The notes under the pieces: model-generated
Told to the model about the DNA's origin: nothing
Databases searched by the model: none
Seen by the model: the letters and a program-made list of their open reading frames with translations, nothing else
Shown here: piece after piece, positions 39,513 to 49,377 of the stretch
Numbering within the stretch: position 1 is the stretch's first letter
Layout: each line of letters opens with the position of its first letter
Source of the DNA: Psychrobacter sanguinis
GTDB taxonomy: Bacteria > Pseudomonadota > Gammaproteobacteria > Pseudomonadales > Moraxellaceae
Length of the DNA stretch: 64,000 nt
Direction of reading: 5' to 3'
NCBI RefSeq assembly: GCF_020736705.1
Contig: NZ_CP085990.1
Coordinates: 1 to 64,000 of the forward strand
Translations under genes and position numbers: made by a program

Positions 39513-39641
39513 CTATGAGCCACACTTACCACAGCCGGTAGAACACTTAGATGACTTCTTGAACAACACTCGCGTCCACACATAGTAAACCGATACCGCA
39601 ATGATAAGAAATACAATGGCGTACTCTAAAAATGAATTCAT
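39513..39641 (-). CDS. FeoB-associated Cys-rich membrane protein
   Basis: This 42-residue protein has one membrane helix (YAIVFLIIAVSVYYVW) and a Cys-rich tail (KCSTGCGKCGS). The ATG at 39641 lies 4 bases after the feoB stop, so translation is coupled. Longer readings from 39704 overlap feoB and are rejected. Proteins of this type accompany feoB in many bacteria and may help Fe(II) transport; the function is not established. Confidence 0.85.
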   Translation of the reverse strand: MNSFLEYAIVFLIIAVSVYYVWTRVLFKKSSKCSTGCGKCGS

Positions 39642-39645
39642 AACC

Positions 39646-41568
39646 CTATGCTCCAAAACCAAAAATTGAACCTGCAATACGATAGGTAATCCAAGCCATG
39701 ACATACGCCAAGACGAACAAATAAGCGGTAATAGCCACTGTCTGTTTCATTGATTTGGTCTCACGGCGGATAACTGCCAAAGTCGCCAAACACATAGGCG
39801 CATAAATATAGAATACCAAAAAGGCAAAAGCAGTCGCCAAGCCCCATTCAGTATGAATAATAGGTATCAAGGTTTGGCTAGCCGTGTCATCGCCAGCCCC
39901 GCCCACAGCATATACTGTGCCTAATGCGGCTACCACTACCTCTCTTGCTGCTAAGCCTGGAATTAAAGCGATACACATCTGCCAAGTAAAGCCAATGGGA
40001 TGGAAGATTGGCTCGATAATAGCGCCCAACCTGCCAGCAAAACTGTATTCAATTGCTGGGCCTGTAGCGCCCATGGGCGGTGCTGGGAAACTGACTAGAA
40101 ACCATAACAACACGCTCAGTGCAAAAATCACGGTCCCTGCTTGTACCAAGAATGCCCGTACTTTACTCCAAAGCTCGGTGACAATGTGTTTGATGTTGGG
40201 CATACGATAGGTCGGAAGTTCCATCAGTAATGGAAAGCTGACCTGCTCGATTTTGCCACGGCGAAAGCGAGTAAGGAGCCAAGAGATAAAGGCTGCTGAG
40301 GCGATGCCGGCGGTATATAAGATAAATAAGGTCATCCCTTGCAAATTAAAAATACCCATTACTGATCTATTGGGCACCACCGCTGCAATGATTAACGCAT
40401 AAATCGGCAATCTTGCCGAACAGGTCAGCATGGGTAAGACCGATATCGCCACCATCCGTTCTCTAGGATTGGGAATAGTTCGGGTCGACATAATCGCTGG
40501 AACAGCGCAAGCAAAGCCTGATAATAATGGGATAAAAGAGCGGCCTGATAGCCCTACCTTTGAGAGCAAATTATCTAACAAGAAAGCAGCCCGAGGCAGA
40601 TAGCCTGAGTCCTCAAGTATCAATAAGAACAAAAATAGCAGCGCAATCTGCGGCACAAACACGATCACGCTACCGACACCAGCGATGATGCCATCCACGA
40701 TTAAGCTCTTTAAGACACCTTCAGGCAACCAATTTGCTATTACGCTGCCAATTGTAGTCACTAATGCTTCTAAGCCATCCATCATCGGAGTCGCCCAGGC
40801 GTATACCGCTTGAAATATCACAAACAAGATTAGAAACAATAAAATCACGCCCACTACAGGATGCAGAGCCCAGTAATCAAGGCGTTCATGCCATTTAGGC
40901 AAACTATGTGGAATAGAGACCGTACGACTGATAATATCATCGGCCTGTTGATAGAGCTGCTGCGAATCGGGCGCCGTTTGCGAAAAGCGCACTGGACGTG
41001 TCTGCCCTTTATGGGTTGCTGAAAATTCAGTAATTAACGACAGTAGCTGTTTATTGCCATTACGTTTAATGGCGACCGTTTTTACCACTGGCAAGCCTAT
41101 CTCTTTGGATAGAGCCACTTCATCAACATCCATACCACGACTGACTGCCACATCATTTAGATTCAAAGCGACCATCATTGGCAGCCCTAAGCTTTTTAAC
41201 TCAAGAATCATCCTCAATGACATACGTAAATTGGTGGCATCAGCAACAACGATAATACCGTCAGGCACCGGTTCATTGGGCATCTCTCCCATCAATACTT
41301 TGCGGGTTACCTCCTCGTCAGGACTGGTAGTCGCCAAGCCATAAGTACCTGGTAAGTCCAGTATCTTAACTGTGTCATCATGAATGAAAGGTGCTGACCG
41401 CTTATCAACTGTCACCCCTGAGTAGTTGGCCACTTTGGCTTTTGAGCCAGTTAATACATTAAACAAGGCGGTCTTACCACAATTGGGAGCGCCTACTAAG
41501 GCAAGGGTAATATGATTTTTAGAGGAGGTAGCAGTATCCGCTGGAGCAGCAATAACAGGATTGGGCAT
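39646..41568 (-). CDS. feoB: Ferrous iron transporter B
   Basis: This 640-residue inner-membrane Fe(II) transporter has an N-terminal G domain with G1 GAPNCGKT (26-33), G3 DLPG (71-74) and G4 NLND, then a helical spacer and two Gate motifs in the C-terminal membrane half (SGFACAVPAIMSTRTI, LTCSARLPIYALI). It is shorter than E. coli FeoB (773), as is common in this group. It is preceded by feoA (101 bp) and followed by the Cys-rich partner. Confidence 0.95.
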   Translation of the reverse strand: MPNPVIAAPADTATSSKNHITLALVGAPNCGKTALFNVLTGSKAKVANYSGVTVDKRSAPFIHDDTVKILDLPGTYGLATTSPDEEVTRKVLMGEMPNEPVPDGIIVVADATNLRMSLRMILELKSLGLPMMVALNLNDVAVSRGMDVDEVALSKEIGLPVVKTVAIKRNGNKQLLSLITEFSATHKGQTRPVRFSQTAPDSQQLYQQADDIISRTVSIPHSLPKWHERLDYWALHPVVGVILLFLILFVIFQAVYAWATPMMDGLEALVTTIGSVIANWLPEGVLKSLIVDGIIAGVGSVIVFVPQIALLFLFLLILEDSGYLPRAAFLLDNLLSKVGLSGRSFIPLLSGFACAVPAIMSTRTIPNPRERMVAISVLPMLTCSARLPIYALIIAAVVPNRSVMGIFNLQGMTLFILYTAGIASAAFISWLLTRFRRGKIEQVSFPLLMELPTYRMPNIKHIVTELWSKVRAFLVQAGTVIFALSVLLWFLVSFPAPPMGATGPAIEYSFAGRLGAIIEPIFHPIGFTWQMCIALIPGLAAREVVVAALGTVYAVGGAGDDTASQTLIPIIHTEWGLATAFAFLVFYIYAPMCLATLAVIRRETKSMKQTVAITAYLFVLAYVMAWITYRIAGSIFGFGA

Positions 41569-41669
41569 ATACGGTAATCACTTAATAAGAAGCCAAATCA
41601 AAGAAGGGCCAAGTAGGAACAGATAGGCACAGGTAAGAGCAGCAAGCACTAAACACGATTAGAGATAAA

Positions 41670-41993
41670 TTAAAGCGCCCGACAGCGAATTTTCTTCAGT
41701 TCATCCATCCGCAGACTAAACTGTACCCCAGATGCCAATTGCACCGCATAAGGAGGTTTTCCAAACAGCCCTTTGGCTACGATACGTAGGGCTGTATTTG
41801 GCAGAAACCCTAAGTCTTTTAAACGTTGTTCTACTACCTTATCGATGTCGCCAAAACGCGGATTTTCTATGATTTCTTCAATAACCACCGGCTGGTTCTT
41901 ATCAAACTCAAGCAAAGCATATGCTTGGCAATTCGCCATAGTTTTAGACGCTTCAGAAACTGCTGTGTTAGAAACGAACATTGCTTGTTCCAT
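41670..41993 (-). CDS. feoA: Ferrous iron transport protein A
   Basis: This 107-residue FeoA/SH3-like cytosolic protein supports FeoB. The core is IDKVVEQRLKDLGFLPNTALRIVAKGLFGKPPYAVQLASGVQFSLRMDELKKI, given here as a positional summary: LKDLGF (about 67-72), GKPPYAVQL and SLRMDELKKI at the C-terminus. It has an N-terminal extension of about 35 residues compared with the usual 75-85. It is transcribed with feoB. Confidence 0.9.
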   Translation of the reverse strand: MEQAMFVSNTAVSEASKTMANCQAYALLEFDKNQPVVIEEIIENPRFGDIDKVVEQRLKDLGFLPNTALRIVAKGLFGKPPYAVQLASGVQFSLRMDELKKIRCRAL

Positions 41994-42133
41994 ACATTTG
42001 CCTGTCGGTTAAAGTGCATTTAAGTTAAAAGTGAATGTAAATAAGAATACTTAGCATTTACAGCTATTATATGCCTAGTTTTTTTGGCTAACAAGCTAAT
42101 TCTTTTAGCTATTTTAAAAAAAACAGAATAAAA

Positions 42134-42160
42134 AAGCCTTCAGTAAATAGCTGAAGGCTT
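42134..42160. terminator. Terminator between arsC and feoA
   Basis: AAGCCTTCAG pairs with CTGAAGGCTT. On the minus strand it follows the arsC stop and is succeeded by a T run, so arsC is separated from feoAB. Confidence 0.8.
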
Positions 42161-42237
42161 TGAACCTTAATATTAGCTTATAAGGACTAAGCCTTCCATA
42201 TTATTCAGACTAATATCGTGAACTCACTATGGCTTAG

Positions 42238-42645
42238 TTAAGCATTGGGATTCACAATGACGTCGCCATTTTCTTTGGTGAATACTTTAACCGGCGCGGC
42301 CAATACGTCAAAGATATTTTCTAAAGGTCGGCACAATACCGCCCCCTTGTCAGTAATCACAATAGGACGATTAATTAAAATAGGATGCTCTACCATCGCA
42401 TCAATAAGTTGATCGTCTGTTACGTTAGGATTGTCTAATCCCAGCTCAGTAAATACCGCTTCCTTACTACGCATAAGCTCACGCGGAGACATTTGCATCT
42501 TAGCTAACAGCTCAACCAAATACTCACGGCTAGGCGGGGTTTTTAAATATTCAACTACCTCAAAAGTTTCATCTGAAGCCTGCATAAGGGCCAAAGCGTT
42601 GCGCGACGTGCTGCATTTTGGGTTATGAAAGATAGTAGAGGTCAT
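42238..42645 (-). CDS. arsC: Arsenate reductase (glutaredoxin type)
   Basis: This 135-residue ArsC/Spx-fold protein is predicted to reduce As(V) to As(III) with glutathione and glutaredoxin. The catalytic Cys is in HNPKCSTSRNAL (C11), and the Arg pocket residues are in RPLENI and NRPIVIT. No arsenite pump or arsR is adjacent, so it may be a general thiol reductase; the assignment rests on the motif. Confidence 0.87.
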   Translation of the reverse strand: MTSTIFHNPKCSTSRNALALMQASDETFEVVEYLKTPPSREYLVELLAKMQMSPRELMRSKEAVFTELGLDNPNVTDDQLIDAMVEHPILINRPIVITDKGAVLCRPLENIFDVLAAPVKVFTKENGDVIVNPNA

Positions 42646-42801
42646 CGTTAAGTCCTATTGATTCATCTAAAAGTAAGGGCTACAGAAAAGAGCGTGAAAC
42701 AAAGCAAATTAGTGAGCCAAGCATATAAAATGTGACTCACTTAAGCAAATGCTATCCTGAGCATTTTCGCTTTATTGATACGCCTTTTTCTTATCACCTG
42801 C

Positions 42802-43182
42802 TTATTGACCAGACTCATCTAGCAAATCAATCGGTTGATTATGAACTTTGGACTGTTGCATAAGCTTGCTGCCTTCGTGCTCTTTTTCAGACCAAAAGTT
42901 AATATTAAATTGAGCATCATCACTTAACTCGACACGATGCCAGTATTGCGGTGGACTTACCGCGAACTGCCCTGCTTCTATGACTATTTTTTGCTCAGCT
43001 TCAGTGGCTTGTTCATCCGCAAAGCCATAGAAGGTTACCGTACCTTGCATTACGCAAATCTGTCCATAAATACCTGCGGCGGTATTGTGATGGGTCAATA
43101 AAGCAGGCGGTACATTGTCTTTGGTAAAGAATGGTGTGGAGCGCTTCACTCTCCAATGACTTGGAATCACTATAGGGCTCAT
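42802..43182 (-). CDS. YeaR/TehB-like cupin (DUF1971) protein
   Basis: This 126-residue small beta-barrel protein resembles E. coli YeaR, whose gene is nitrate- and NO-induced. Shared points are RSTPFFTKDNVP, GIYGQICVMQGTV, GFADE, IEAGQFAVSPPQYWH and FNINFW. The ATG at 43182 has AAGGAG 6 bases upstream; longer readings from 43254 are less likely. Its place among nar and NO-detoxification genes supports a role in nitrosative or nitrite stress. Biochemical function is unknown. Confidence 0.8.
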   Translation of the reverse strand: MSPIVIPSHWRVKRSTPFFTKDNVPPALLTHHNTAAGIYGQICVMQGTVTFYGFADEQATEAEQKIVIEAGQFAVSPPQYWHRVELSDDAQFNINFWSEKEHEGSKLMQQSKVHNQPIDLLDESGQ

Positions 43183-43281
43183 AACTCTCTCCTTGTTTTC
43201 GTCTCTATTGTTGTTGCTTTTATTGTCAATAGCTATTGTCACCACTACTGCCATAACGGGGTCTAAAGACTTACTACTAAA

Positions 43282-43737
43282 TTATCGATTTTCATCTTCG
43301 CGTTTAACATTTTTGGCACTGGCTTTATAAATAGCATCCAATTCTTGTTCAGACAATATTCGCTGTGCCAGTGGGAACAGTTCACGCTCTTCAAATCTAA
43401 TATGATCGTATAAGGTAGTAGCAAGCTCTTGCACTTTAGCCGCACTAAGACTTGGCAAATCAACCAGTTGATACAGCTTATGATGCTGTTCAGTTATTTG
43501 CTCAATGACTTCCGCCACTTTCGGATGGCTGTGCTGATACGGCTCTAACTTTGCCAATAACAAATCATCTTCCACCTTAAAATGATGAGTCATGTTTTGA
43601 TTAATATAGTCTGTCAAAGCAGTCCAATGTTTGGCAATTTCTTCAACATCGTTGGCACACTCTTTGGCATGCCTAGAGATTACCAAGCCTAAGTGATGCT
43701 CTCGTGATAAGGGCTGAAGTTGATCGGCACGTTTCAT
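43282..43737 (-). CDS. Hemerythrin HHE-domain protein
   Basis: This 151-residue helical protein has HHE di-iron motifs: LSREHHLGLVISRHA, MTHHFKVEDDLL, ITEQHHKLY and DHIRFEERELFP. It may bind O2 or NO, or repair iron centres like YtfE, although it is shorter than YtfE and has a different N-terminus. It sits between the yeaR-like gene and ppiC in the nar cluster, which favours an NO-related role. Confidence 0.85.
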   Translation of the reverse strand: MKRADQLQPLSREHHLGLVISRHAKECANDVEEIAKHWTALTDYINQNMTHHFKVEDDLLLAKLEPYQHSHPKVAEVIEQITEQHHKLYQLVDLPSLSAAKVQELATTLYDHIRFEERELFPLAQRILSEQELDAIYKASAKNVKREDENR

Positions 43738-43828
43738 AGTACATCCTTATTAAGCAGGTAAAAAACATTAAGTAAGTAAAATACCAAGTGTCTTTATCAA
43801 GTTGTTTTTGTCGAGTCTCTTTACAACA

Positions 43829-44782
43829 TTAACCTCTAAAAATGTTTTCCTGATCAAGTTCCATTTGAATACCATCGATTTCAGCATTTTCAGCCAAAGT
43901 ATATAAGTAATCACATAACCCATGATGAAAGGCTTGCTGGGCTAACTTATTGGCAATGGCTGGCTTGGCTTGAAGATAATCGAGCTGCAACCCAGGTTGC
44001 TTATCGAGAATGTCTACAATGTGGAAGCCATAACGGCTCTCTATCGGACTAGGTGCCAACCCTTTCTCCATAGCAAATACCACACTTTCAAACTCAGGAA
44101 CTGTTTGACCAGCCGTTAATATCCCCAGCTCTCCGCCCTGCTCTTTTGAGGGACAAGCGGAATATTGACGCGCCAACTCAATAAACTCTGCGTCAGGATT
44201 AGCGCTGTCTTTGATTTGTTCAATTAGCTTATAGGCCTTATTTTTTAGTTCTAAGCGTTCCTCACCATCTTCTGGCAAACTGGCCAATAAGATATGGCGC
44301 ACCGACATGATAGGTGCCGTTTTGTATTCTGTTTTATTTTGCTCATAGTAACGTTCACAGGTAGACGCATCTGGAGTCGTTGCAATGACGTTTTTCTCAA
44401 TGAGATCAGAAATTGCCTGCTCTTCATTGGCATCCCAAGCCGCTTGACCCAGCTGTGCGTCTTCAATTACCGCAAGCTTTAGTAGTTCACGAACCACTAA
44501 CGCCTGTGTGGCTAAAAACAAAGCATCCTCTTTACTGGCGGCAGGATGATACTGAAGTTCTTGAGCAATAGCGGTTTTATCAATCATCACCCCGTTGACA
44601 TAAACGTTGGGCAATTCTTCGCGACTAGAAGCAATCAAGTTCTTATGATTACTACGCTCTTCGGCCAATGCTTTTTCGATAAATTCTTGGTCAGAATGTG
44701 GTTTTTTCAGATCATCCGACGTTGGCATAATACGAATATTATCTTCAGCAGCTTGTCTGGGATCATAAGTTGTTGCCGTCAT
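43829..44782 (-). CDS. PpiC-type peptidyl-prolyl isomerase of the nar cluster
   Basis: This 317-residue NifM/PpiC-like protein has an N-terminal SurA-like helical region (about 60-150) and a parvulin domain at about 160-260: MSVRHILLAS, ARQYSACPSKEQGGELG and ESRYGFHIVDI. No signal peptide is present, so it is cytosolic. It starts at ATG 44782 with GGAG 6 bases upstream. Homologous isomerases end narGHJI operons in Pseudomonas and relatives and probably assist reductase folding. Confidence 0.85.
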   Translation of the reverse strand: MTATTYDPRQAAEDNIRIMPTSDDLKKPHSDQEFIEKALAEERSNHKNLIASSREELPNVYVNGVMIDKTAIAQELQYHPAASKEDALFLATQALVVRELLKLAVIEDAQLGQAAWDANEEQAISDLIEKNVIATTPDASTCERYYEQNKTEYKTAPIMSVRHILLASLPEDGEERLELKNKAYKLIEQIKDSANPDAEFIELARQYSACPSKEQGGELGILTAGQTVPEFESVVFAMEKGLAPSPIESRYGFHIVDILDKQPGLQLDYLQAKPAIANKLAQQAFHHGLCDYLYTLAENAEIDGIQMELDQENIFRG

Positions 44783-44897
44783 AAATTGCTCCACATTAAA
44801 GGCTGCCTACTATTCAGTGATGAATCAATAAAAGTCATCAACGGCTAAATAAAAGAGAATAGCAAGCAATCCTTTAATTGATTAAATATTATAAAAG

Positions 44898-46082
44898 TTA
44901 TTCGATAACTAAACTCATTTTTGGACCAAATGGTTCGTAATGGATGCTATCCCCACTATGCTCTAAAGCGATAAGACCATTAATCATGCTGTCCATAAAT
45001 GCCATTGAGCCACAGACATAAACATCCGCAGGATTTGGTAAAGTTCGTAACACAGAATCATTTAATAGCTGACCGTCTTCAAAGTAGAAAATATGTTTTT
45101 CTACGTTATTGGCACGCTCAAGTAAGGCATCTACTCTAAATTTAAATGCATGATGTGCCTGGTTCTGACACGCATACATCCAGATGATAGGACGTTCAGG
45201 ATTCTGTTTTACTTGGGCTTCAAACATAGACAGTATAGGCGTCACACCCACACCAGCACTGATTAATACTAAAGGCACTTGGTTTTGATCTATCAAATCT
45301 TGCTGTAACGCGAAATCGCCTGCCGGTGCTGACAATAAAATAGTGTCTCCAACTTCAACATTGTCGTGCAAATGATTGGATACTAGACCACGGTGCGCAT
45401 TACGATTATCACGTCGTACTGCAAACTGAATACCACTTTCAGTTTCTGTCGAACATAATGAATAGTGTCTTAAAGCAATATGATCACTGTCTTCAGGATC
45501 TGTTTTGACCGTAATGTACTGACCGGGTGTTAGCGTTATCTCATTTAAATTTACCGCATTACTGTCTACCGGTTGTACGGTAAATGCAGCAATATCGGTC
45601 CCAGTAATTTCTTTTTTGACCACTTTAAATTCTACGAAACCTGACCACATTGCCTTTTGGTACATGTCTTTTTCAATACTTATAAACACATTGGCTATTT
45701 CATTATAAGCCTCTGCCCACGCTTCGATAATTTCATCTGTGGCAGCATCACCCAGTACTTCTTTAATACCGCCTAATAAATGTTTACCAACGATTGGGTA
45801 ATGCTCAGGATGAATCTCTAGGGCACGATGCTTATGGCTAATTTGGGTCACTTGAGGTAGCAATACCGCTAAGTTTTCTAGATGCTTAGCAGCCGCAAGC
45901 ACCGTCGTCGCCAAAGCAGTCTGCTGACGTCCGAGTTTTTGGTTGGTTTCATTAAAAATATCCAACAGCTCAGGATGTTCTGCAAACATATTTTTATAGA
46001 AAACCGTGGTAATGTCGGTGCCATGTTTTTCAAGAACAGGAACGGTTGATTTAACGATTGCTAATGTTTCTGGTGAGACCAT
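44898..46082 (-). CDS. hmp: Flavohemoglobin, nitric oxide dioxygenase
   Basis: This 394-residue enzyme converts NO and O2 to nitrate with NAD(P)H. The globin domain (1-140) has Y29, Q53 and proximal H85 (ISHKHRAL). The FAD domain carries LRHYSLCS, and the NAD domain has GVGVTPILSM and the C-terminal EPFGPKMSL. It lies 134 bp after narI on the same strand. Its place in the nar cluster fits removal of NO formed during nitrate/nitrite respiration. Confidence 0.95.
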   Translation of the reverse strand: MVSPETLAIVKSTVPVLEKHGTDITTVFYKNMFAEHPELLDIFNETNQKLGRQQTALATTVLAAAKHLENLAVLLPQVTQISHKHRALEIHPEHYPIVGKHLLGGIKEVLGDAATDEIIEAWAEAYNEIANVFISIEKDMYQKAMWSGFVEFKVVKKEITGTDIAAFTVQPVDSNAVNLNEITLTPGQYITVKTDPEDSDHIALRHYSLCSTETESGIQFAVRRDNRNAHRGLVSNHLHDNVEVGDTILLSAPAGDFALQQDLIDQNQVPLVLISAGVGVTPILSMFEAQVKQNPERPIIWMYACQNQAHHAFKFRVDALLERANNVEKHIFYFEDGQLLNDSVLRTLPNPADVYVCGSMAFMDSMINGLIALEHSGDSIHYEPFGPKMSLVIE

Positions 46083-46215
46083 AGTATTTCCTTAGAGTGT
46101 GAATGCATGGATGAACTGAAGGAGGTTATTTTACTATAAGATTCATTTGAAATGAATCTTATGGCTATGGTAACGCTGTATTTTTCCAAATGCTGTATCA
46201 CAATTGTGACGTATT

Positions 46216-46941
46216 CTATTGAGACTGTTTCTGTCTAACAATCTGATAGCGACGTCCTAAATACCAGACTGGGGCACTAATAATGTGAATCAAACGAGTG
46301 AATGGGAAGATCATAATTAAGGTAATACCTAACGCCATATGCAGCTGATATATCAGGCTAGCCTGTTCAATACGAGCCGCCGCTTGCCAAGGTCTTAAGA
46401 TGGTGATGTCCTGAGCCCAACCGGCTAGATTCATCATAGTCAAACCGTCAAGATGCTTCATTGAAGTAAAGATTGAGATAAGACCTAAATTAAGCTGAAT
46501 AAATAATAGAACCAACACCAATTTATCGGAAAAAGAGGAGGTGTTAGAGATACGATCATCGGTAAAGCGGCGCCACATCAGCATGACCATACCCACCCAA
46601 CACACCATCCCAGCGATACCCCCAACAACCACCGCCAATATCTGTTTATGGGCAGCGCTGATAAAGGTTTCGTAAATAAAATGTGGCGTTAGCATTCCAA
46701 AAAGGTGACCGAGCAATACCACAATAATCCCGACATGGAATAAATTACTGGCCAAACGCATGTTCTTCTTACGCAGCATTTGTGAAGAATGTGCTTTCCA
46801 AGAATACTGTGATAAATCAAAACGAGCCCAAGTGCCTAAGATAGCCACTACCAGTGCAATATAAGGGTAAATACCAAATAGAAATATTTGTAGCCAGCTT
46901 AAGTTGGCTAAAGACTGTACACTAGGATCTGCAATATTCAT
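46216..46941 (-). CDS. narI: Respiratory nitrate reductase gamma subunit
   Basis: This 241-residue membrane cytochrome b has five predicted helices. It carries two haems and passes electrons from quinol to NarH. Candidate His ligands are in NLFHVGI, LLGHLFG, YQLHMALG and TRLIHII. It starts 11 bp after narJ. Confidence 0.95.
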   Translation of the reverse strand: MNIADPSVQSLANLSWLQIFLFGIYPYIALVVAILGTWARFDLSQYSWKAHSSQMLRKKNMRLASNLFHVGIIVVLLGHLFGMLTPHFIYETFISAAHKQILAVVVGGIAGMVCWVGMVMLMWRRFTDDRISNTSSFSDKLVLVLLFIQLNLGLISIFTSMKHLDGLTMMNLAGWAQDITILRPWQAAARIEQASLIYQLHMALGITLIMIFPFTRLIHIISAPVWYLGRRYQIVRQKQSQ

Positions 46942-46952
46942 GTCCTCTCTCC

Positions 46953-47801
46953 TTAAGACTGTTTAACAGATTTCGACTGATCGAAATCCACCCAATGCAC
47001 AGGGGCATCGACTTGTTTTGGGGGCATTACTGATCTATCAATAGCGATCCCTTTGGCAAGCTGTTGAGTGCTCGAGGGACAGCGTTCTTCTTGCTGAGCC
47101 CCTAAGAAATCGACAACCTCTTCCTCCCACTCTTCGTCTAATGCCTCTTTAGTATCATCACGTTGCTCTTTTTTGACTTGCTGTTGGAGTTCTTCTACTA
47201 CCACAAGCGGCTTACCCGCTATCTGCAGTAGTGCATTGAAGCAGCCTTCATACAGACTACCTCTATCCTTTAAACGGGCGGCCAATAACGCAATAATGTG
47301 ACTGACATCGGCAATATCTATACGAATTTGAATATCATCGCCTGTTACGGCCGATTGATATGCTAAAAATTCCAAATACATGGGTAGATAATCAGGCAGC
47401 TCTTTTAGACCAATCTCAAAGCCTGCTTGCTGATATTGATCCATCAGGTCGACCATGGCTTGACCACGGTCACGAGACTCCCCGTGTACATGCTCGAATA
47501 GCCATAGCGATAAAGAACGGCCTCGTTCAAACAGACCATCATATCTTGCTTGAGCTTCTAAAGAGCCAATCTCAATCATGTCATCGATTAAGTCTATAAT
47601 CTGCTGACGCACTTCAGGACTGATTAACGGTGATTTGCTAACAATCTGTTTAGATAGTGTTAGAGTCTCACCTTCAAATAGCTCATTGGTGGGATAGTCA
47701 ATTAACAAGCTCAATACTTTTAAAATTTTCATGTCTGAGTTGCCACTTGTCGGCATTTCTGCGGTGTGTTGTGACATCTCTGCTTGAGTTAGTGTTGTCA
47801 T
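46953..47801 (-). CDS. narJ: Nitrate reductase assembly chaperone
   Basis: This 282-residue cytosolic TorD/NarJ-family chaperone is needed to insert the molybdenum cofactor into NarG. Typical segments are LKVLSLLIDYPTNELF, FEHVHGESRDRGQAMVDL and LPDYLPMYLEFLA. The ATG at 47801 lies 1 base after the narH stop, with GGGAGG upstream, so translation is coupled; the frame extends back to 47939 within narH, but that is not the start. The acidic C-terminal 60 residues are variable. Confidence 0.93.
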   Translation of the reverse strand: MTTLTQAEMSQHTAEMPTSGNSDMKILKVLSLLIDYPTNELFEGETLTLSKQIVSKSPLISPEVRQQIIDLIDDMIEIGSLEAQARYDGLFERGRSLSLWLFEHVHGESRDRGQAMVDLMDQYQQAGFEIGLKELPDYLPMYLEFLAYQSAVTGDDIQIRIDIADVSHIIALLAARLKDRGSLYEGCFNALLQIAGKPLVVVEELQQQVKKEQRDDTKEALDEEWEEEVVDFLGAQQEERCPSSTQQLAKGIAIDRSVMPPKQVDAPVHWVDFDQSKSVKQS

Positions 47802-47802
47802 C

Positions 47803-49341
47803 CTATACCTCCCACTTTTGAACAGTATCGATAAAGTCGCGGCGAGTGGCTTTCTTCTGACCAAACATACTGACGTCATTACTACCAGAACAACCTTCAC
47901 CGAAGGTGAACCCACAACCATTACGTTCAGCAAACGCATCGCTCATGGCTTCCTCGCGATGTGCCGTTGGAATCACGAAGCGGTCCTCATAGTTAGCGAT
48001 GGCTAAATAGCGGTACATTTCTTCGACTTGCAATTTGGTTAAACCGACATCGTCTAAAATACTTTGTACCTCTTGCTTCTCAACTAGCTGCATACGCTTG
48101 TAGCTACGCATGGCTAATAGGCGTTTGAGTGCTAACCGTACCGGCTCTTCATCACCCGCCGTTAGCATATTGGCAAGATAACGTAATGGAATACGTAAAC
48201 TGTCCACATCTGGAATAAGACCGTCCATACCTACCTTGCCCGCCTCTGCTGCATTTTGAATGGGTGATAAAGGCGGTACATACCAAACCATTGGTAATGT
48301 GCGATATTCTGGATGTAGAGGTAGTGCTAGTTTCCAATCCATTGCCAGCTTATAAACTGGAGATTTCTGTGCCGCATCGATAACAGACTGAGGTACACCA
48401 TCTTTTAAGGCTTGCGCAATAACTTCTGGGTCATTAGGGTCTAAAAACACATCCAATTGCGCTTGGTATAAGTCTTGCTCGTTTGGTGTAGAAGCCGCCT
48501 CAGCAATCTTGTCGGCATCATATAAAAGCACACCAAGGTAGCGAATACGGCCCACACAAGTTTCAGAACAAACGGTTGGCATGCCCGCTTCAATGCGCGG
48601 ATAACAGAAGATACATTTTTCAGATTTACCCGACTTCCAGTTATAGTAAATCTTCTTATAAGGGCATCCTGAGATACACATACGCCAGCCGCGGCATTTG
48701 TCCTGGTCAATTAAGACAATACCGTCTTCTTCACGCTTATAAATCGCGCCACTCGGGCAAGAAGCCACACAAGTTGGGTTTAAGCAATGTTCGCACAAAC
48801 GTGGCAGATACATCATGAAGGTGTTTTCATACTCACCATAGATATCAGCCTGTACGTTGTCGAAGTTTTTATCACGGCGACGCTTTTCAAACTCTGACCC
48901 TAAGATCTCTTCCCAGTTAGGACCCCATTCTATTTTTTGCATACGCTTGCCAGTAATTGCTGAGCGAGGACGGGCAATCGGCTGATGATTACTAATCGGT
49001 GCAGTATGTAGGTGTTGGTAATCAAAATCATAAGGCTCATAGTAATCATCAATCTCTGGTAAATCTGGGTTGGCAAAGATATTAGCCAACACTCTGAATT
49101 TACCGCCAATACGAGGATTGATAGTCCCATTTGCATTGCGAATCCAGCCGCCATTCCATTTATTTTGATTTTCCCATTCTTTGGGATAACCAATACCAGG
49201 TTTAGACTCTACGTTGTTAAACCATGCATACTCCATACCTTCGCGACTGGTCCAAACATTTTTACAGGTGATTGAGCAGGTGTGACAACCGATACATTTA
49301 TCGAGGTTAAGCACCATGCCTACTTGCGATCTAATTTTCAT
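47803..49341 (-). CDS. narH: Respiratory nitrate reductase beta subunit
   Basis: This 512-residue iron-sulphur subunit moves electrons from NarI haems to NarG. The first cluster motif is CIGCHTCSITCKNVW (C16-C26). Others are CLNPTCVASCP, CRGWRMCISGCP (Trp for the second Cys, as in the [3Fe-4S] site) and CIFCYPRIEAG...CSETCVG. I chose the ATG at 49341 (MKIRSQVGMV) rather than an upstream TTG at 49356. Confidence 0.95.
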   Translation of the reverse strand: MKIRSQVGMVLNLDKCIGCHTCSITCKNVWTSREGMEYAWFNNVESKPGIGYPKEWENQNKWNGGWIRNANGTINPRIGGKFRVLANIFANPDLPEIDDYYEPYDFDYQHLHTAPISNHQPIARPRSAITGKRMQKIEWGPNWEEILGSEFEKRRRDKNFDNVQADIYGEYENTFMMYLPRLCEHCLNPTCVASCPSGAIYKREEDGIVLIDQDKCRGWRMCISGCPYKKIYYNWKSGKSEKCIFCYPRIEAGMPTVCSETCVGRIRYLGVLLYDADKIAEAASTPNEQDLYQAQLDVFLDPNDPEVIAQALKDGVPQSVIDAAQKSPVYKLAMDWKLALPLHPEYRTLPMVWYVPPLSPIQNAAEAGKVGMDGLIPDVDSLRIPLRYLANMLTAGDEEPVRLALKRLLAMRSYKRMQLVEKQEVQSILDDVGLTKLQVEEMYRYLAIANYEDRFVIPTAHREEAMSDAFAERNGCGFTFGEGCSGSNDVSMFGQKKATRRDFIDTVQKWEV

Positions 49342-49377
49342 GGGTGTGTGCTCCAAATTAAATTTTTTAAGGTTGTC

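Noticed and set aside
39642..39704. Longer start for the FeoB-associated protein
   Set aside because: It would overlap feoB and add residues unlike the family; the coupled ATG at 39641 fits better.
47802..47939. Extended N-terminus of NarJ
   Set aside because: The extension lies inside narH and lacks NarJ similarity; the ATG at 47801 has a strong ribosome-binding site.
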